Below, piece by piece: positions 9,173-18,150 of a stretch of 48,436 nt of DNA. Every line of letters starts with the position of its first letter. Within the stretch, counting starts at the first letter, position 1. The translations under genes and the position numbers were made by a program. The stretch is from JAEXOD01 sp937930275. Its GTDB lineage: Bacteria > Bacteroidota > Ignavibacteria > Ignavibacteriales > Melioribacteraceae. Location: NCBI GenBank assembly GCA_036733965.1, contig DAIMZL010000012.1, forward strand, positions 1 to 48,436. The letters run 5' to 3'. The notes under the pieces were generated by a model. It was not told the origin of the DNA and did no database searches. It was given only the letters and a program-made list of their open reading frames with translations.

Positions 9173-10501
9173 TTACAATTTCAAATCGCTTAAAGGCACA
9201 GCAGTATTTCGCATGCTATGTACTTTATTTGCAACCGGAATTACAACATCTTTTTTAACTGCTTTTTCAAACTCTTCTCTAAAGCGTTGAATGAAGAATT
9301 TTACGGGCCAAGCAGCTGCATCACCTAACGCACAAACTGTATTTCCTTCAATATTATTTGCTACATTAATCAATAAATCCAAATCAGACGAAGTTCCGTT
9401 GCCTTCACCAATTCTTTTCAAAGTTTTTAACATCCAGCCAGTACCTTCTCTGCAAGGCGTGCATTGCCCGCAACTTTCGTGATAATAAAACTTTGCGATT
9501 CTTATTAAAACTTTAACCAAATCAGTATCTTCGTCCATAACCATAACACCGCCCGTACCTATTGCAGAGCCAACTACTTTTAACGAATCAGCGTCCATTC
9601 TAACACCTTCTAAGCTATCCCCTCTTAACGGAGGCATACTGCTGCCGCCCGGTATTACGCATTTAATTTTTTTATTTCCCGGTACTCCTCCGGCATAATC
9701 ATAAATTAATTCAGTTAATAAAATACCGCTCGGTAATTCATAAACTCCGGGTTTATTTACATGGCCGCTAATACCAAAAAGTAATGTACCGGGATGTTTT
9801 TGAGCACCGATTGACGAGAACCATTCCCAACCTTTTTCAATTATTTTTGGTACGTTAGTTATAGTTTCTACATTATTAATGGTAGTAGGCATACCCCATA
9901 AACCTTTTTGCGCAGGAAACGGAGGTTTTACTCTCGGATAACCTCTATAGCCTTCAATTGAATTCATCAATGATGACTCTTCGCCGCAAATATATGCGCC
10001 GGCTCCTTTATGAATGTATATGTCACAGAAAAACTCGGTGCCAAATTTTTCTTTCATTTTTTCGCCGACATAACCGTTTTCATAAGCATCGGCTAAGGCT
10101 ATATGCATTAAATTTATCCACTTGTGGTACTCGCCGCGAATATATAAATAAGCTTTATTAGCACCTATTGCATAACAAGCAATTAAAATACCTTCAATTA
10201 ACTGATGAGGATTATCCTCAAAAATTTGTCTATCTTTAAATGAACCGGGTTCGCTTTCGTCACCGTTAATGGCAAGATATTTTATCTTAGCAGTTTTTGG
10301 CATAAATGACCATTTTAGCCCCGTAGAAAATGCTGCACCGCCGCGTCCGCGTAAACCGGATTTTTTAACAGTATCTATAACATCGTCGGGAGTCATTAAA
10401 AACGCCTTTTTAGCAGCATTATAACCGCCGTTAGCAACATAAACATCTAATTTATGATAATTCGGAATATTTGGTAATACTATTCTTTCCATTATTTGCA
10501 T
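9173..10501 (-). CDS. nuoF: NADH-quinone oxidoreductase subunit F (NADH-binding)
   Basis: The 51-kDa subunit of complex I that binds NADH and FMN and passes electrons to the N3 cluster. In 442 residues one sees the NADH/FMN glycine loop (GLRGRGGAAFSTGLKW, residues 49-64), the FMN-site motif GAGAYICGEE (167-175) and the [4Fe-4S] ligands Cys344, Cys347, Cys350 and Cys390. An alternative ATG at 10492 overlaps the nuoE stop (TAATG) and removes three residues; neither start has a strong ribosome binding site. It is the last gene of the nuoA-F run and is followed by a terminator rather than nuoG. Confidence 0.96.
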   Translation of the reverse strand: MQIMERIVLPNIPNYHKLDVYVANGGYNAAKKAFLMTPDDVIDTVKKSGLRGRGGAAFSTGLKWSFMPKTAKIKYLAINGDESEPGSFKDRQIFEDNPHQLIEGILIACYAIGANKAYLYIRGEYHKWINLMHIALADAYENGYVGEKMKEKFGTEFFCDIYIHKGAGAYICGEESSLMNSIEGYRGYPRVKPPFPAQKGLWGMPTTINNVETITNVPKIIEKGWEWFSSIGAQKHPGTLLFGISGHVNKPGVYELPSGILLTELIYDYAGGVPGNKKIKCVIPGGSSMPPLRGDSLEGVRMDADSLKVVGSAIGTGGVMVMDEDTDLVKVLIRIAKFYYHESCGQCTPCREGTGWMLKTLKRIGEGNGTSSDLDLLINVANNIEGNTVCALGDAAAWPVKFFIQRFREEFEKAVKKDVVIPVANKVHSMRNTAVPLSDLKL

Positions 10502-10965
10502 GCATCCAAAATTTCTAAAACTTTTTCTTTAGTTAAGTTTTCATAAAACCGGTCATTTATAGCAATCATAGGGGCATAACCGCATGCTCCCATACATTCT
10601 ACTTCTTCAAGCGAAAACTTTCCGTCTTCCGATACTTGCATATTTTCTAAACCAAGTTTCTCTTTTACTGCATCCCATATTTCGTAAGCACCGCGTAACA
10701 TGCACGAAACATTTGTGCAAACTTGAACATGGTTTCTACCCATCGGTTTTGTAAAATACATAGTATAAAAAGTTACTACGCTTAATACTTGAACTTTATC
10801 AACACATAGAACAGAAGCAATTTCTTCCATAACTTCGTCAGAAATATACCCGTTTTGATCTTGTGCAATATAAATAGTATCCATAACTGCAGCTAAACTT
10901 GTAGGATACTTTGCTTTTGCTTTCTCTATTTTTACTAAATTTTCTTCGCTAAACTTAAAAGACAT
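10492..10965 (-). CDS. nuoE: NADH-quinone oxidoreductase subunit E
   Basis: The 24-kDa thioredoxin-like subunit of complex I, carrying the N1a [2Fe-2S] cluster. The 157-residue protein keeps the four ligands Cys83, Cys88, Cys124 and Cys128 (CTNVSC and CMGAC), and the helical N-terminus with the segment VVTFYTMY typical of the family. It lies between nuoD (20 bases upstream) and nuoF, with which its stop codon overlaps, so the two NADH-module subunits are probably translationally coupled. Confidence 0.96.
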   Translation of the reverse strand: MSFKFSEENLVKIEKAKAKYPTSLAAVMDTIYIAQDQNGYISDEVMEEIASVLCVDKVQVLSVVTFYTMYFTKPMGRNHVQVCTNVSCMLRGAYEIWDAVKEKLGLENMQVSEDGKFSLEEVECMGACGYAPMIAINDRFYENLTKEKVLEILDACK

Positions 10966-10985
10966 TTATAAAAACCTCTTTAATA

Positions 10986-12239
10986 TTATTTATCAGCTTC
11001 GCCCATTACCGGGTCTAAACTTCCAATTATTGCTACAACATCCGATACCATATGACCTTTACAAAGCAACGGTAAAACTTGCAAATTACAGAATGAAGGA
11101 GAACGAATTTTTAACTTCCAAGGGTGCCCCTTTCCGTTACTAACCAAATAAAAACCTAATTCTCCTTTAGGATTTTCTGCCGAAAAATATACATCTCCCA
11201 CCGGAGGATTTACACCATGATTTATAATCATAAAATCATGTATAAGTTCTTCCATTCTTGAGTAAATTTCCCCTTTTCTCGGTAATACTTTTTTGGGGTC
11301 ATTTGCCATGATATCACCGGCAGGCATTTTATCTAATATCTGATTAACTATTTTAACACTTTCTTTTACTTCATCGCCTCGTATGTAATAACGTGATAAA
11401 CAATCACCTTCGGTATAAGTAGGAACATTAAAATCCATTTCATTATACTGCAAATAAGGTTTTGCTCTTCGTATATCATACTCAACACCGCTTGCTCGTA
11501 AACTTGGACCGGTAACACCGTAAGCAATAGCAGTTTCTTTAGGTAGGACCCCAATTCCTTCCAACCGTTCAATAAAAATTCTATTACCGTGCAATAGCTT
11601 TGCCATTTCTTGTAAAGCAGGGTCAAATCCTTTTAAAAACTCTCTAATCATAGCTATAGCTGTATCATCAACATCACTTGCTACGCCGCCTATTCTTGTA
11701 AAGCTTGTGGTAAAGCGTGCTCCCGCTACTCTATCAAAAATATTTTGAATATATTCACGTTCTCTAAATGTCCATTCAACCATAGTAACCGCACCTAAAT
11801 CAAGTGCAAAAGTACCTATTGCAACCAAGTGTCCGGCAATTCTGCTTAATTCGGCTACAAGCATTCTTATATATTGTGCTCTCTTAGGTATTTCAACACC
11901 AAGAAGTTTTTCAACTGCAAGCGCATAAGCAACATTATTACACATAGTGCTTGTATAATCAAGTCTATCGGTATGAGGTATAAACTCGATAAAAGACATA
12001 TTTTCTGCCATCTTTTCGTAGCCACGGTGCAAATAACCCAATTCAGGCATTGCTCCTATCACTTTTTCACCGTCTAACCGTAGCAGTACACGTAGCACGC
12101 CGTGTGTAGCGGGATGCTGCGGACCCATGTTTAATATCAATTCATTTTCTAACGCATCGTCAAATTCAAAATCTTTGGTAGATTCTAAAAGTGCATTTAA
12201 TAATCTTTCGTCATTTATATTATTAGTCAATTTTTCCAT
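10986..12239 (-). CDS. nuoD: NADH-quinone oxidoreductase subunit D
   Basis: The 49-kDa subunit that forms the quinone-binding pocket of complex I together with NuoB. Of 417 residues the recognisable parts are NMGPQHPATHGVLR near residue 33 (with the quinone-site His of the HPATHG loop), the RGYEKMAE segment and IIGSLDPVMGEADK at the C-terminus. NuoD is not fused to NuoC here. Its ATG is one base after the nuoC stop (TAA, A, ATG), a spacing that suggests coupled translation. The first 32 residues before the conserved core are slightly longer than in many homologues. Confidence 0.97.
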   Translation of the reverse strand: MEKLTNNINDERLLNALLESTKDFEFDDALENELILNMGPQHPATHGVLRVLLRLDGEKVIGAMPELGYLHRGYEKMAENMSFIEFIPHTDRLDYTSTMCNNVAYALAVEKLLGVEIPKRAQYIRMLVAELSRIAGHLVAIGTFALDLGAVTMVEWTFREREYIQNIFDRVAGARFTTSFTRIGGVASDVDDTAIAMIREFLKGFDPALQEMAKLLHGNRIFIERLEGIGVLPKETAIAYGVTGPSLRASGVEYDIRRAKPYLQYNEMDFNVPTYTEGDCLSRYYIRGDEVKESVKIVNQILDKMPAGDIMANDPKKVLPRKGEIYSRMEELIHDFMIINHGVNPPVGDVYFSAENPKGELGFYLVSNGKGHPWKLKIRSPSFCNLQVLPLLCKGHMVSDVVAIIGSLDPVMGEADK

Positions 12240-12240
12240 T

Positions 12241-12741
12241 TTAAACTCCTTTATCCGGTAAAGGAATTGAACCCGGAATACCTAAAACAGGAAATTCTTT
12301 TCTAAGCGGGTGATATTCAAATTCTTCAGGCATATACATTCTTCTTAAATCAGGATGCCCTATAAATTTTATTCCGTACATGTCATAGGTTTCTCTTTCG
12401 TACCAGCCGGCACTACTCCAAATACTTGTAACACTATCAATTTCCGGATAATCACCGTCAAGGTTAACTTTAATTCTTACGTATTCTTTTAATTTAAATG
12501 AATAAATATTATGAACAACTGTAAATCTATTTTTTCTTTTAGCCCAATCAATAGCCGTAACATCTCTACAAGCTATAAATTCAAGAGCTTCGTTATTGTG
12601 CAAATAACGTGCTACCTTAAGCAGTCCTTCTTTTTTAACAAAAACTGATATATCATTTCTGAATTCTTCAATGCTTTCAACAAAACCTTTAATGGTTTCA
12701 TCAAGCGAAAAATTGGATTCTAAGATTTCTTTTAAACTCAT
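12241..12741 (-). CDS. nuoC: NADH-quinone oxidoreductase subunit C
   Basis: The 30-kDa subunit of the peripheral arm of complex I. The 166-residue protein shows the family signature around residues 112-150: WYERETYDMYGIKFIGHPDL, then RRMYMPEEFEYHPLRKEFPV. It has no metal centre of its own. Four bases separate it from nuoB and one base from nuoD, so it sits inside a compact operon. Separate nuoC and nuoD genes, rather than a nuoCD fusion, is the usual state outside the Enterobacteria. Confidence 0.95.
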   Translation of the reverse strand: MSLKEILESNFSLDETIKGFVESIEEFRNDISVFVKKEGLLKVARYLHNNEALEFIACRDVTAIDWAKRKNRFTVVHNIYSFKLKEYVRIKVNLDGDYPEIDSVTSIWSSAGWYERETYDMYGIKFIGHPDLRRMYMPEEFEYHPLRKEFPVLGIPGSIPLPDKGV

Positions 12742-12745
12742 ATAA

Positions 12746-13243
12746 TTATTTCAATTTTAGGTCTTGAAAATCACGCGCTTTAGTTTTATTAATTTTTTCT
12801 TGAATTGTAATAAGTGCGTTTAACAGGTTTTCCGGTCTCGGAGGACATCCGGCAGTATATACGTCAACAGGTAAAAACTGGTCAATACCTTGTACTACGG
12901 AATACGAACGATACATTCCCCCCGTACTTGTACAAACACCCATTGCAATTACCCATTTTGGATCCGGCATTTGGTCATAAATTCTTCTAACAACTTTTGC
13001 CATTTTATAAGTAACAGTTCCTGCAACTATTAATAAATCACACTGACGCGGAGTAAATCTCATTACTTCGCTACCGAATCGCGAAATATCATACTTAGGA
13101 TCGGCAGATGCAATCATTTCTATTGCACAGCAGGATATACCTAAAGGCATTGGCCATACAGAACTTTTTCGTGCCCAAGCTACTACTGCATCTATTGTTG
13201 TTGCTATATAACCGTCAGTCTGAATTTTTGCTTCTAATCCCAT
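12746..13243 (-). CDS. nuoB: NADH-quinone oxidoreductase subunit B
   Basis: Carries the N2 [4Fe-4S] cluster, the last electron donor to quinone in complex I. The four cluster ligands are visible in the 165 residues: the tandem Cys38-Cys39 (GISCCAIEM), Cys104 (MGVCTSTGGM) and Cys133 (AGCPPRPE). Length and motifs are those of a normal PSST-type subunit. The start overlaps the end of nuoA by ten bases. Together with NuoD it forms the quinone site. Confidence 0.97.
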   Translation of the reverse strand: MGLEAKIQTDGYIATTIDAVVAWARKSSVWPMPLGISCCAIEMIASADPKYDISRFGSEVMRFTPRQCDLLIVAGTVTYKMAKVVRRIYDQMPDPKWVIAMGVCTSTGGMYRSYSVVQGIDQFLPVDVYTAGCPPRPENLLNALITIQEKINKTKARDFQDLKLK

Positions 13244-13602
13244 TTTAAACCTCCCTTTTTATAGATATATAAAAATCCGATTTCTAAAACAATGAGAAAT
13301 AAAAACATTGGAATAAAAGCGAACATGCCGTGTTCTTTAAACAATTCACGAAATTGAACACCCCAAGGATAAACGTAAATTACTTCAATATCAAATATTA
13401 TAAATAACATTGCCACTAAATAATATTTTATAGAAATTCTCTCTCTTGTTGTTCCTATTGGGTCTTTGCCGCTTTCATATGGCATGGTTTTAATTTTGTT
13501 TGGTCTATATGGTCCAAAAATTTTGGAAGAAAACACTGTAGATGCGGCAAATAAAACAGCTATTACTAATACCAAAAAAATCGGGATATACTCAATTAAC
13601 AT
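13234..13602 (-). CDS. nuoA: NADH-quinone oxidoreductase subunit A
   Basis: A small membrane subunit of complex I, 122 residues with three predicted membrane helices and the conserved loop between helices one and two (PYESGKDPIGTTRERISIKYY, with the Glu that follows PY). The helix containing FIIFDIEVIYVYPW is characteristic. It is the first gene of the nuoABCDEF run; a plausible sigma-A-type promoter lies 25-55 bases upstream. The remaining membrane-arm genes (nuoH, J-N) are absent from this window. Confidence 0.95.
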   Translation of the reverse strand: MLIEYIPIFLVLVIAVLFAASTVFSSKIFGPYRPNKIKTMPYESGKDPIGTTRERISIKYYLVAMLFIIFDIEVIYVYPWGVQFRELFKEHGMFAFIPMFLFLIVLEIGFLYIYKKGGLKWD

Positions 13603-13626
13603 AAATTTTCCAAATTTTTTAACCTT

Positions 13627-13657
13627 TAAAGTTATCTAAAATAATACTGAAAGTCAA
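13627..13657 (-). promoter_or_regulatory. Putative housekeeping promoter of nuoABCDEF
   Basis: On the minus strand TTGACT (13657-13652) is followed after 17 bases by TAACTTTA (13634-13627). This resembles both a classic TTGACA/-10 pair and the Bacteroidota-type TTG/TAnnTTTG promoter with one mismatch at the last base. The start of transcription would be about 15-20 bases before the nuoA ATG. It is a prediction by pattern only. Confidence 0.45.
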
Positions 13658-13801
13658 TTTATAATATAAAATTCTAACAAAATTGGATTGATAAAAATTC
13701 CTAAAATTTGAATAAATAATCATATTATTTACCATATTTTAATAAAAACATTGCACAATTTTAATTATCTCGTTATTTTTGTTAAAAATATTTAAATTAC
13801 T

Positions 13802-14347
13802 TTGAAAAAAATAGTTTCCTTATTATTAATACTTCTTATTTTTATTAATTCCGGCGGTTTTGTAATTGTTTTTTATCAACTTAAAAAAGCAATTAACGGC
13901 GATATTTTAAATATGATAAAAAGTAATAAGCACAACGTAAAAGACTTATTAACAGTAAGAGTATTACGCAGAAGTTTATATAAAAACAACGAAAGTTTAA
14001 TATGGAAGAATAAAAACGAGTTTCAATTTAACGGTAAGTTATACGATATTATTAGTATAAAATATGACAAGAAAAACAGCAAATTTTGTTTAATAAAAGC
14101 ATTAAACGACAAAAAGGAAGAGAAACTATTTAAATTTTTATATTCAAGCATTATTAATTCAGATAACTCGAAAGCAAAAAATTCTCGATTCATTTCATCA
14201 ATAAACAATTTAATTACACAAGGTTTACCTGTTAATTATAAACCGATAAACTTTATATTAAAAGTTCACTATAAGGTTGAAACTGAAAGAGCAAATATAT
14301 TAGATAACTTTTTATCCCCTGTTGCTCCCCCTCCCAAGTTTGTTTAG
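13802..14347 (+). CDS. Small membrane-anchored protein of unknown function, upstream of a TonB-dependent receptor
   Basis: A 181-residue Lys/Asn-rich protein with one N-terminal hydrophobic segment (about residues 4-25) that acts as a signal anchor; the rest should be extracytoplasmic. The C-terminus ends in SPVAPPPKFV, a proline cluster. I recognise no domain. From general recollection, anchored proteins of this size and shape often precede TonB-dependent receptors in Bacteroidota, and the receptor here begins 81 bases later; a link to its uptake function is inference. The start is taken as TTG at 13802 because an in-frame TAA lies at 13793-13795 and no ATG fits. The gene is very AT-rich. 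Confidence 0.6.
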   Translation: MKKIVSLLLILLIFINSGGFVIVFYQLKKAINGDILNMIKSNKHNVKDLLTVRVLRRSLYKNNESLIWKNKNEFQFNGKLYDIISIKYDKKNSKFCLIKALNDKKEEKLFKFLYSSIINSDNSKAKNSRFISSINNLITQGLPVNYKPINFILKVHYKVETERANILDNFLSPVAPPPKFV

Positions 14348-14368
14348 TTTTTAGTATTCATTAAACAC

Positions 14369-14389
14369 TTTTGGTTTATTATACCAAAA
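14369..14389 (+). other. Short hairpin before the TonB-dependent receptor gene
   Basis: An inverted repeat TTTTGGT / ACCAAAA with a seven-base loop, lying 40-60 bases before the receptor ATG. There is no T-run, so it is not a convincing terminator. It may be a weak structure in the leader or chance in AT-rich DNA. Confidence 0.25.
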
Positions 14390-14428
14390 CGGAAATATTT
14401 TAATTCTATAACAAACTACGGAAATATT

Positions 14429-16731
14429 ATGAAAAAGTTTTTTTTAGTTTTTGCAACTCTTTTGTGTTTATTTAATTATTTAGACATTTATGCCGAAAAT
14501 AACGACACTTTAAGTTATAATTTACAAGATGTAATTGTTACCGCAAATAGATTACCTATTTTACTAAAAAACAATCCGGGCTCGGTTTCTTTAATTACGT
14601 TGGAAACTTTATCAAAAATGCCTAAAAGTATAGGGATTGAAGAAGCGTTACGTTTAACTCCCGGTGTGCGAATAGATAATCAACATGACGGCGAAAGAGT
14701 TCATTTATCCATTAGAGGACAAGGAATTTTAACAGAACGCGGTTTAAGAGGTATAGGAGTACTGCTTGACGGAATTCAAATTAATGATCCTTCCGGTTTT
14801 GCCCCTGATTTATACGATGTTGATTGGGGTACCGTTGAAAATATTCAAGTCTTAAGGGGCCCTTCTGCCGGTTTATATGGTAGCGGTAGTGCTGCCGGAA
14901 TTATAGCAATAAACACTTCAAACGGTTATTCAAAACCGATAGGCGGAGAGCTAAGCCAAATTATTGGTTCAAACGGGTTTTATAAATCATTAGTTCAGCT
15001 CGGCGGCTCATTTAGTACTTTTGATTATAAAGTAAATTACTCACGTACAGACGGAGACGGTTATAGAGATCATCAAGCTTTTTGGAGTAATAAATTTTAC
15101 GAAAAAGTTAATTTTTATCCGACAAATAACGTAAAAATCACCCAGATTTTTGCACATACCGATTATTTCCAACAAAATCCTGAAGGTTTAAATTTAGGTC
15201 AGTTTGATAACTTAAGACAGGCTAATCCGGATGCAAATCCTTTTAACGAATATCAAAAAACAAATAGAACTACCTTCGGACTTATCGGCTCGTACATTCT
15301 AAACGATATGAATGACTTTAACATAACTTCATATTATAGAACTTGGAAATATAAAGAAACAAGTAATAAAGCAGCCGAATACAGAACCATTACCAACCCC
15401 GGTTTAAGCTTACAATACAATTTGCACTTAAATACATCTAAAGTAAAAAACACTGTTAGTATAGGTACAGACTTTAAATGGCAGACAATAGATATGTACA
15501 AACTTCAAAGCTTAAGTAATTTAAGCAGAGTTGAAAGTACTGATGAAACAAATTTAGAAAATAATGTGTTACTGGCAAATCAAATAATTGAACAACAAAG
15601 CAACGGCTATTTTGGATTATATACAATGGAATATGATAAGTTAACCGTAATTGCAAACTTACGATACGATTTTTTATCAAACGATTTGACCAATAAAATG
15701 TTTTCATCGGATAGTTCAAAAACATCAAAAGATTTTTCCAAAACTTCGTTTAGGTTAGGTGCAAGCTATAATTTAATAAAAGAAGTAACTTTATTCGCTA
15801 ATTTTAGTCAAGGATTTATGCCTCCTTCAACAGAAGAATTGGCAAACAACCCTGTAGGATATTCCGGTTTTAATACACATTTAAGCCCGGCAACTTCAGA
15901 TTGTTTTGAATTTGGAGCACGCGGATTTGTATCTGATAAACTTTATTATGAAGTAACCGTCTTTACAATGAAAACAAAAAATGACTTTTTCAGATTCAAA
16001 CAATCCGGAAGAGGTAATCAAGAAGTATTTTATGGAAATGCCGGTGATAGCAAAAGATACGGAATTGAGAGTTACATTTCCTACAAAGTGCTAAATAATT
16101 TAGCTATTCAAGCAGCTTATACTTACTCTAACTTCAAATATCAAACAACTGATATTGACCCTGTTTACACAGATCCAAATTACGTGTTAACTAATCCCCC
16201 TGCAGACGGACAATGGTTACCAAACTCGCCCGAACATCAATTATCTTGTGAAATAGTATATTCCCCAATCTCGTGTATTTCGGTAAACTTAGGTTTGGAA
16301 TATCAATCCAAGTGGGCAATTTATACGGATTCCAAAGCTTATAACAATGAACTTGATCCTTTGATCTACCAAAACTGGCAAGACGGTTTTACTTTATTAA
16401 ATGCCGGAGTAAGATATAATTGGAATTTATTAGGGTTTACCGGTGAATTAAGTTTAAGTGCNNNNNNNNNNNNNNNNNNNNNNNNNNNNNNNNNNNNNNN
16501 NNNNNNNNNNNNNNNNNNNNNNNNNNNNNNNNNNNNNNNNNNNNNNNNNNNNNNNNNNNNNGAGTAAGATATAATTGGAATTTATTAGGGTTTACCGGTG
16601 AATTAAGTTTAAGTGCCCGTAATATTACAAATAAAGAGTATATGGCATTTACCGAACCTGATCCTGACGGTAACTCTTATCAACCCGGTCCAAAAGCTGA
16701 ATATTTCGGAAATATTAAAATTAAATTATAA
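14429..16731 (+). CDS. TonB-dependent outer membrane receptor (interrupted by an assembly gap)
   Basis: An outer-membrane active transporter with signal peptide (residues 1-22), a TonB-box-like DVIVTANR, plug domain (about 30-160; SIRGQGILTERGLRG, VLLDGIQIND, VLRGPSAGLYGSGSAAGIIAI) and C-terminal beta barrel. The plug resembles FecA-type siderophore or metal receptors, but the substrate is not clear. A run of 100 N at 16462-16561 interrupts the gene. The 55 bases before and after the N run are identical, so the ends overlap. If joined (16461 to 16617) the frame continues to a TAA at 16729-16731, giving a complete 715-residue receptor whose last part reads ARNITNKEYMAF to KIKL. Read straight across, the gap shifts the frame and the gene seems broken; that is an artefact. 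Confidence 0.9.
16407..16461 (+). repeat. 55-bp duplicated contig end, left copy
   Basis: Identical to 16562-16616 on the other side of the N run. It encodes the same part of the receptor barrel (VRYNWNLLGFTGELSLSA). This is an assembly overlap, not a biological repeat. Confidence 0.95.
16462..16561. other. Scaffold gap of exactly 100 N
   Basis: One hundred undetermined bases, a conventional placeholder length. Flanking sequences overlap by 55 bases, so the real gap is probably zero and these positions do not exist in the genome. Confidence 0.95.
16562..16616 (+). repeat. 55-bp duplicated contig end, right copy
   Basis: Identical to 16407-16461. Removing this copy and the N run restores an open receptor frame. 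Confidence 0.95.
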
Positions 16732-16773
16732 GTAGTTCTGACATAATATCAAATAAATATTATTTCCCTCTAT

Positions 16774-16833
16774 AAAACAGGGGAAGTTTTAAACTTTCGG
16801 AAAGATAGAAATTAAAAAAATGACCCCTGTTTT
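16774..16833. terminator. Possible terminator-like hairpin with a long loop between convergent genes
   Basis: AAAACAGGGG (16774-16783) can pair with CCCCTGTTTT (16824-16833), which is followed by more T. The intervening 40 bases are long for a rho-independent terminator but can themselves fold. It lies between the stops of the TonB receptor (plus) and the EnvC-like gene (minus), where a terminator is expected. Confidence 0.4.
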
Positions 16834-16896
16834 TAATAGTGTTTTAATTTTTGCTATCGAAAAACTAAAAAGCAGAATAAGTTAAAATTAATGAAA

Positions 16897-18150
16897 TTAT
16901 CTACTTAACCAAATTTGCGGATTTTGATAATTTCTATCGTTCCAAATTTCAAAATGGAGGATATTCCCTTCCAAACTTTCGTTAACGGTTCCTAAAACGG
17001 TACCACGTTTAACTTTAACTCCTTCTCCAACGGCTAAGTCACCTATGTGTCCGTAAACCGTACGGTAATTATTACTATGTGTAATAATAATAACACTGCC
17101 AAATCCGGGTACCCAATCAACTGCCGAAACAATACCTTCGGCAACAGAAACTACCGAAGCATCGCTTGCCGTTTTTATGTCAATACCGTAATTTAAAGTA
17201 ACGGTCTTAAGTTTATCGTTAACATTTTCGCCGAATTTACGAATTATCGAGCCGGATTTTACTGGCCAATTTAATTTACCTTTTAGACTACCGAAATTTT
17301 CAAAGTTATCATAATTTACTGATGAAAAAACACGTTCTTTAGGTGATTCTAAATCAATATTTTTACCGGATTTATCATTCTCTTTTTTATCCTTACCCGT
17401 TAATCTTTTCTCTTTTTCTTTTGTTTTTCTAATTCTTTCTTCTTCAATTAATTTTGAAATTAAATTTTTTATTAGAATTTCCGAATTACGTTTTTCCGTA
17501 ATTTCTTTAGATAAATATTTTTTATCTTTTTTAAGGTCTTTAAGCAAAGCATTTTTTTCTTTTTTCTTATCGTTAAGTACTTTTTGCTCAGATTCTTTTT
17601 CTTTAATCAGCATCTCTTTTTCGTGCAACTCTTTCTGTCGCATTTCTTTTAACCCGATAAGAGTAAGCTTAATTTCTTTTAATTTTTCTACATTCTCTTT
17701 GCTTTTTTTAGTTAAATAGTTTAAGTATTTTAGTCTTACTAATGCTTGATTAATAGATTTGGAATCGAGTATATATTTCCAAAAACTATCTCCGTTGTTT
17801 TTATACACCCATATTATATACTTGGAATAGCTATCTTTTAATAATTTTATCTCTTGTTCAGTCTTATTTATACTTGTATCAATAGTGGCAATTTCGTACT
17901 CTTTTAACCTTTCTTCAAATAAAAGCCCGTTAATTAATTTACTTAACAATAAATTTTGTTTATTAATTTTTTCTAAAGCTTGTAACGATTCTGTTTCGGC
18001 TTTAGTTTTAAGTTTCATTTCTTGTTCAAGCTTTTTTATCTCGCTTCTTATCTCGGTTAATTCCTCGTTTTTACCCGATAAGTTTTCTTGAGCGATAAGA
18101 TTTATATTTAAACAAAAAATTAAAACAAGCAGAAAAAATTTATTTACCAT
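16897..18150 (-). CDS. EnvC-like murein hydrolase activator with degenerate LytM domain
   Basis: A 417-residue secreted protein: signal peptide (to about residue 20), a long charged coiled coil (about 22-260, with the Lys/Glu-rich KEKEKRLTGKDKKENDKSGK segment after it) and a C-terminal LytM/M23 domain (about 300-417). Active M23 enzymes need H-x-x-x-D and H-x-H zinc ligands. Here the first His is Asn (NYGID) and the first His of H-x-H is Ile (ILHFEIW), while YGH and the Asp remain. Loss of ligands is the rule in EnvC, which activates amidases at the division site rather than cutting peptidoglycan itself, so the same is inferred here. The start overlaps the DUF4292 gene by seven bases. Confidence 0.85.
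   Translation of the reverse strand: MVNKFFLLVLIFCLNINLIAQENLSGKNEELTEIRSEIKKLEQEMKLKTKAETESLQALEKINKQNLLLSKLINGLLFEERLKEYEIATIDTSINKTEQEIKLLKDSYSKYIIWVYKNNGDSFWKYILDSKSINQALVRLKYLNYLTKKSKENVEKLKEIKLTLIGLKEMRQKELHEKEMLIKEKESEQKVLNDKKKEKNALLKDLKKDKKYLSKEITEKRNSEILIKNLISKLIEEERIRKTKEKEKRLTGKDKKENDKSGKNIDLESPKERVFSSVNYDNFENFGSLKGKLNWPVKSGSIIRKFGENVNDKLKTVTLNYGIDIKTASDASVVSVAEGIVSAVDWVPGFGSVIIITHSNNYRTVYGHIGDLAVGEGVKVKRGTVLGTVNESLEGNILHFEIWNDRNYQNPQIWLSR

Noticed and set aside
14429..16731. TonB receptor as a frameshifted pseudogene
   Set aside because: The shift comes only from the N run and the 55-base duplicated end; the joined sequence is open to a normal C-terminus.
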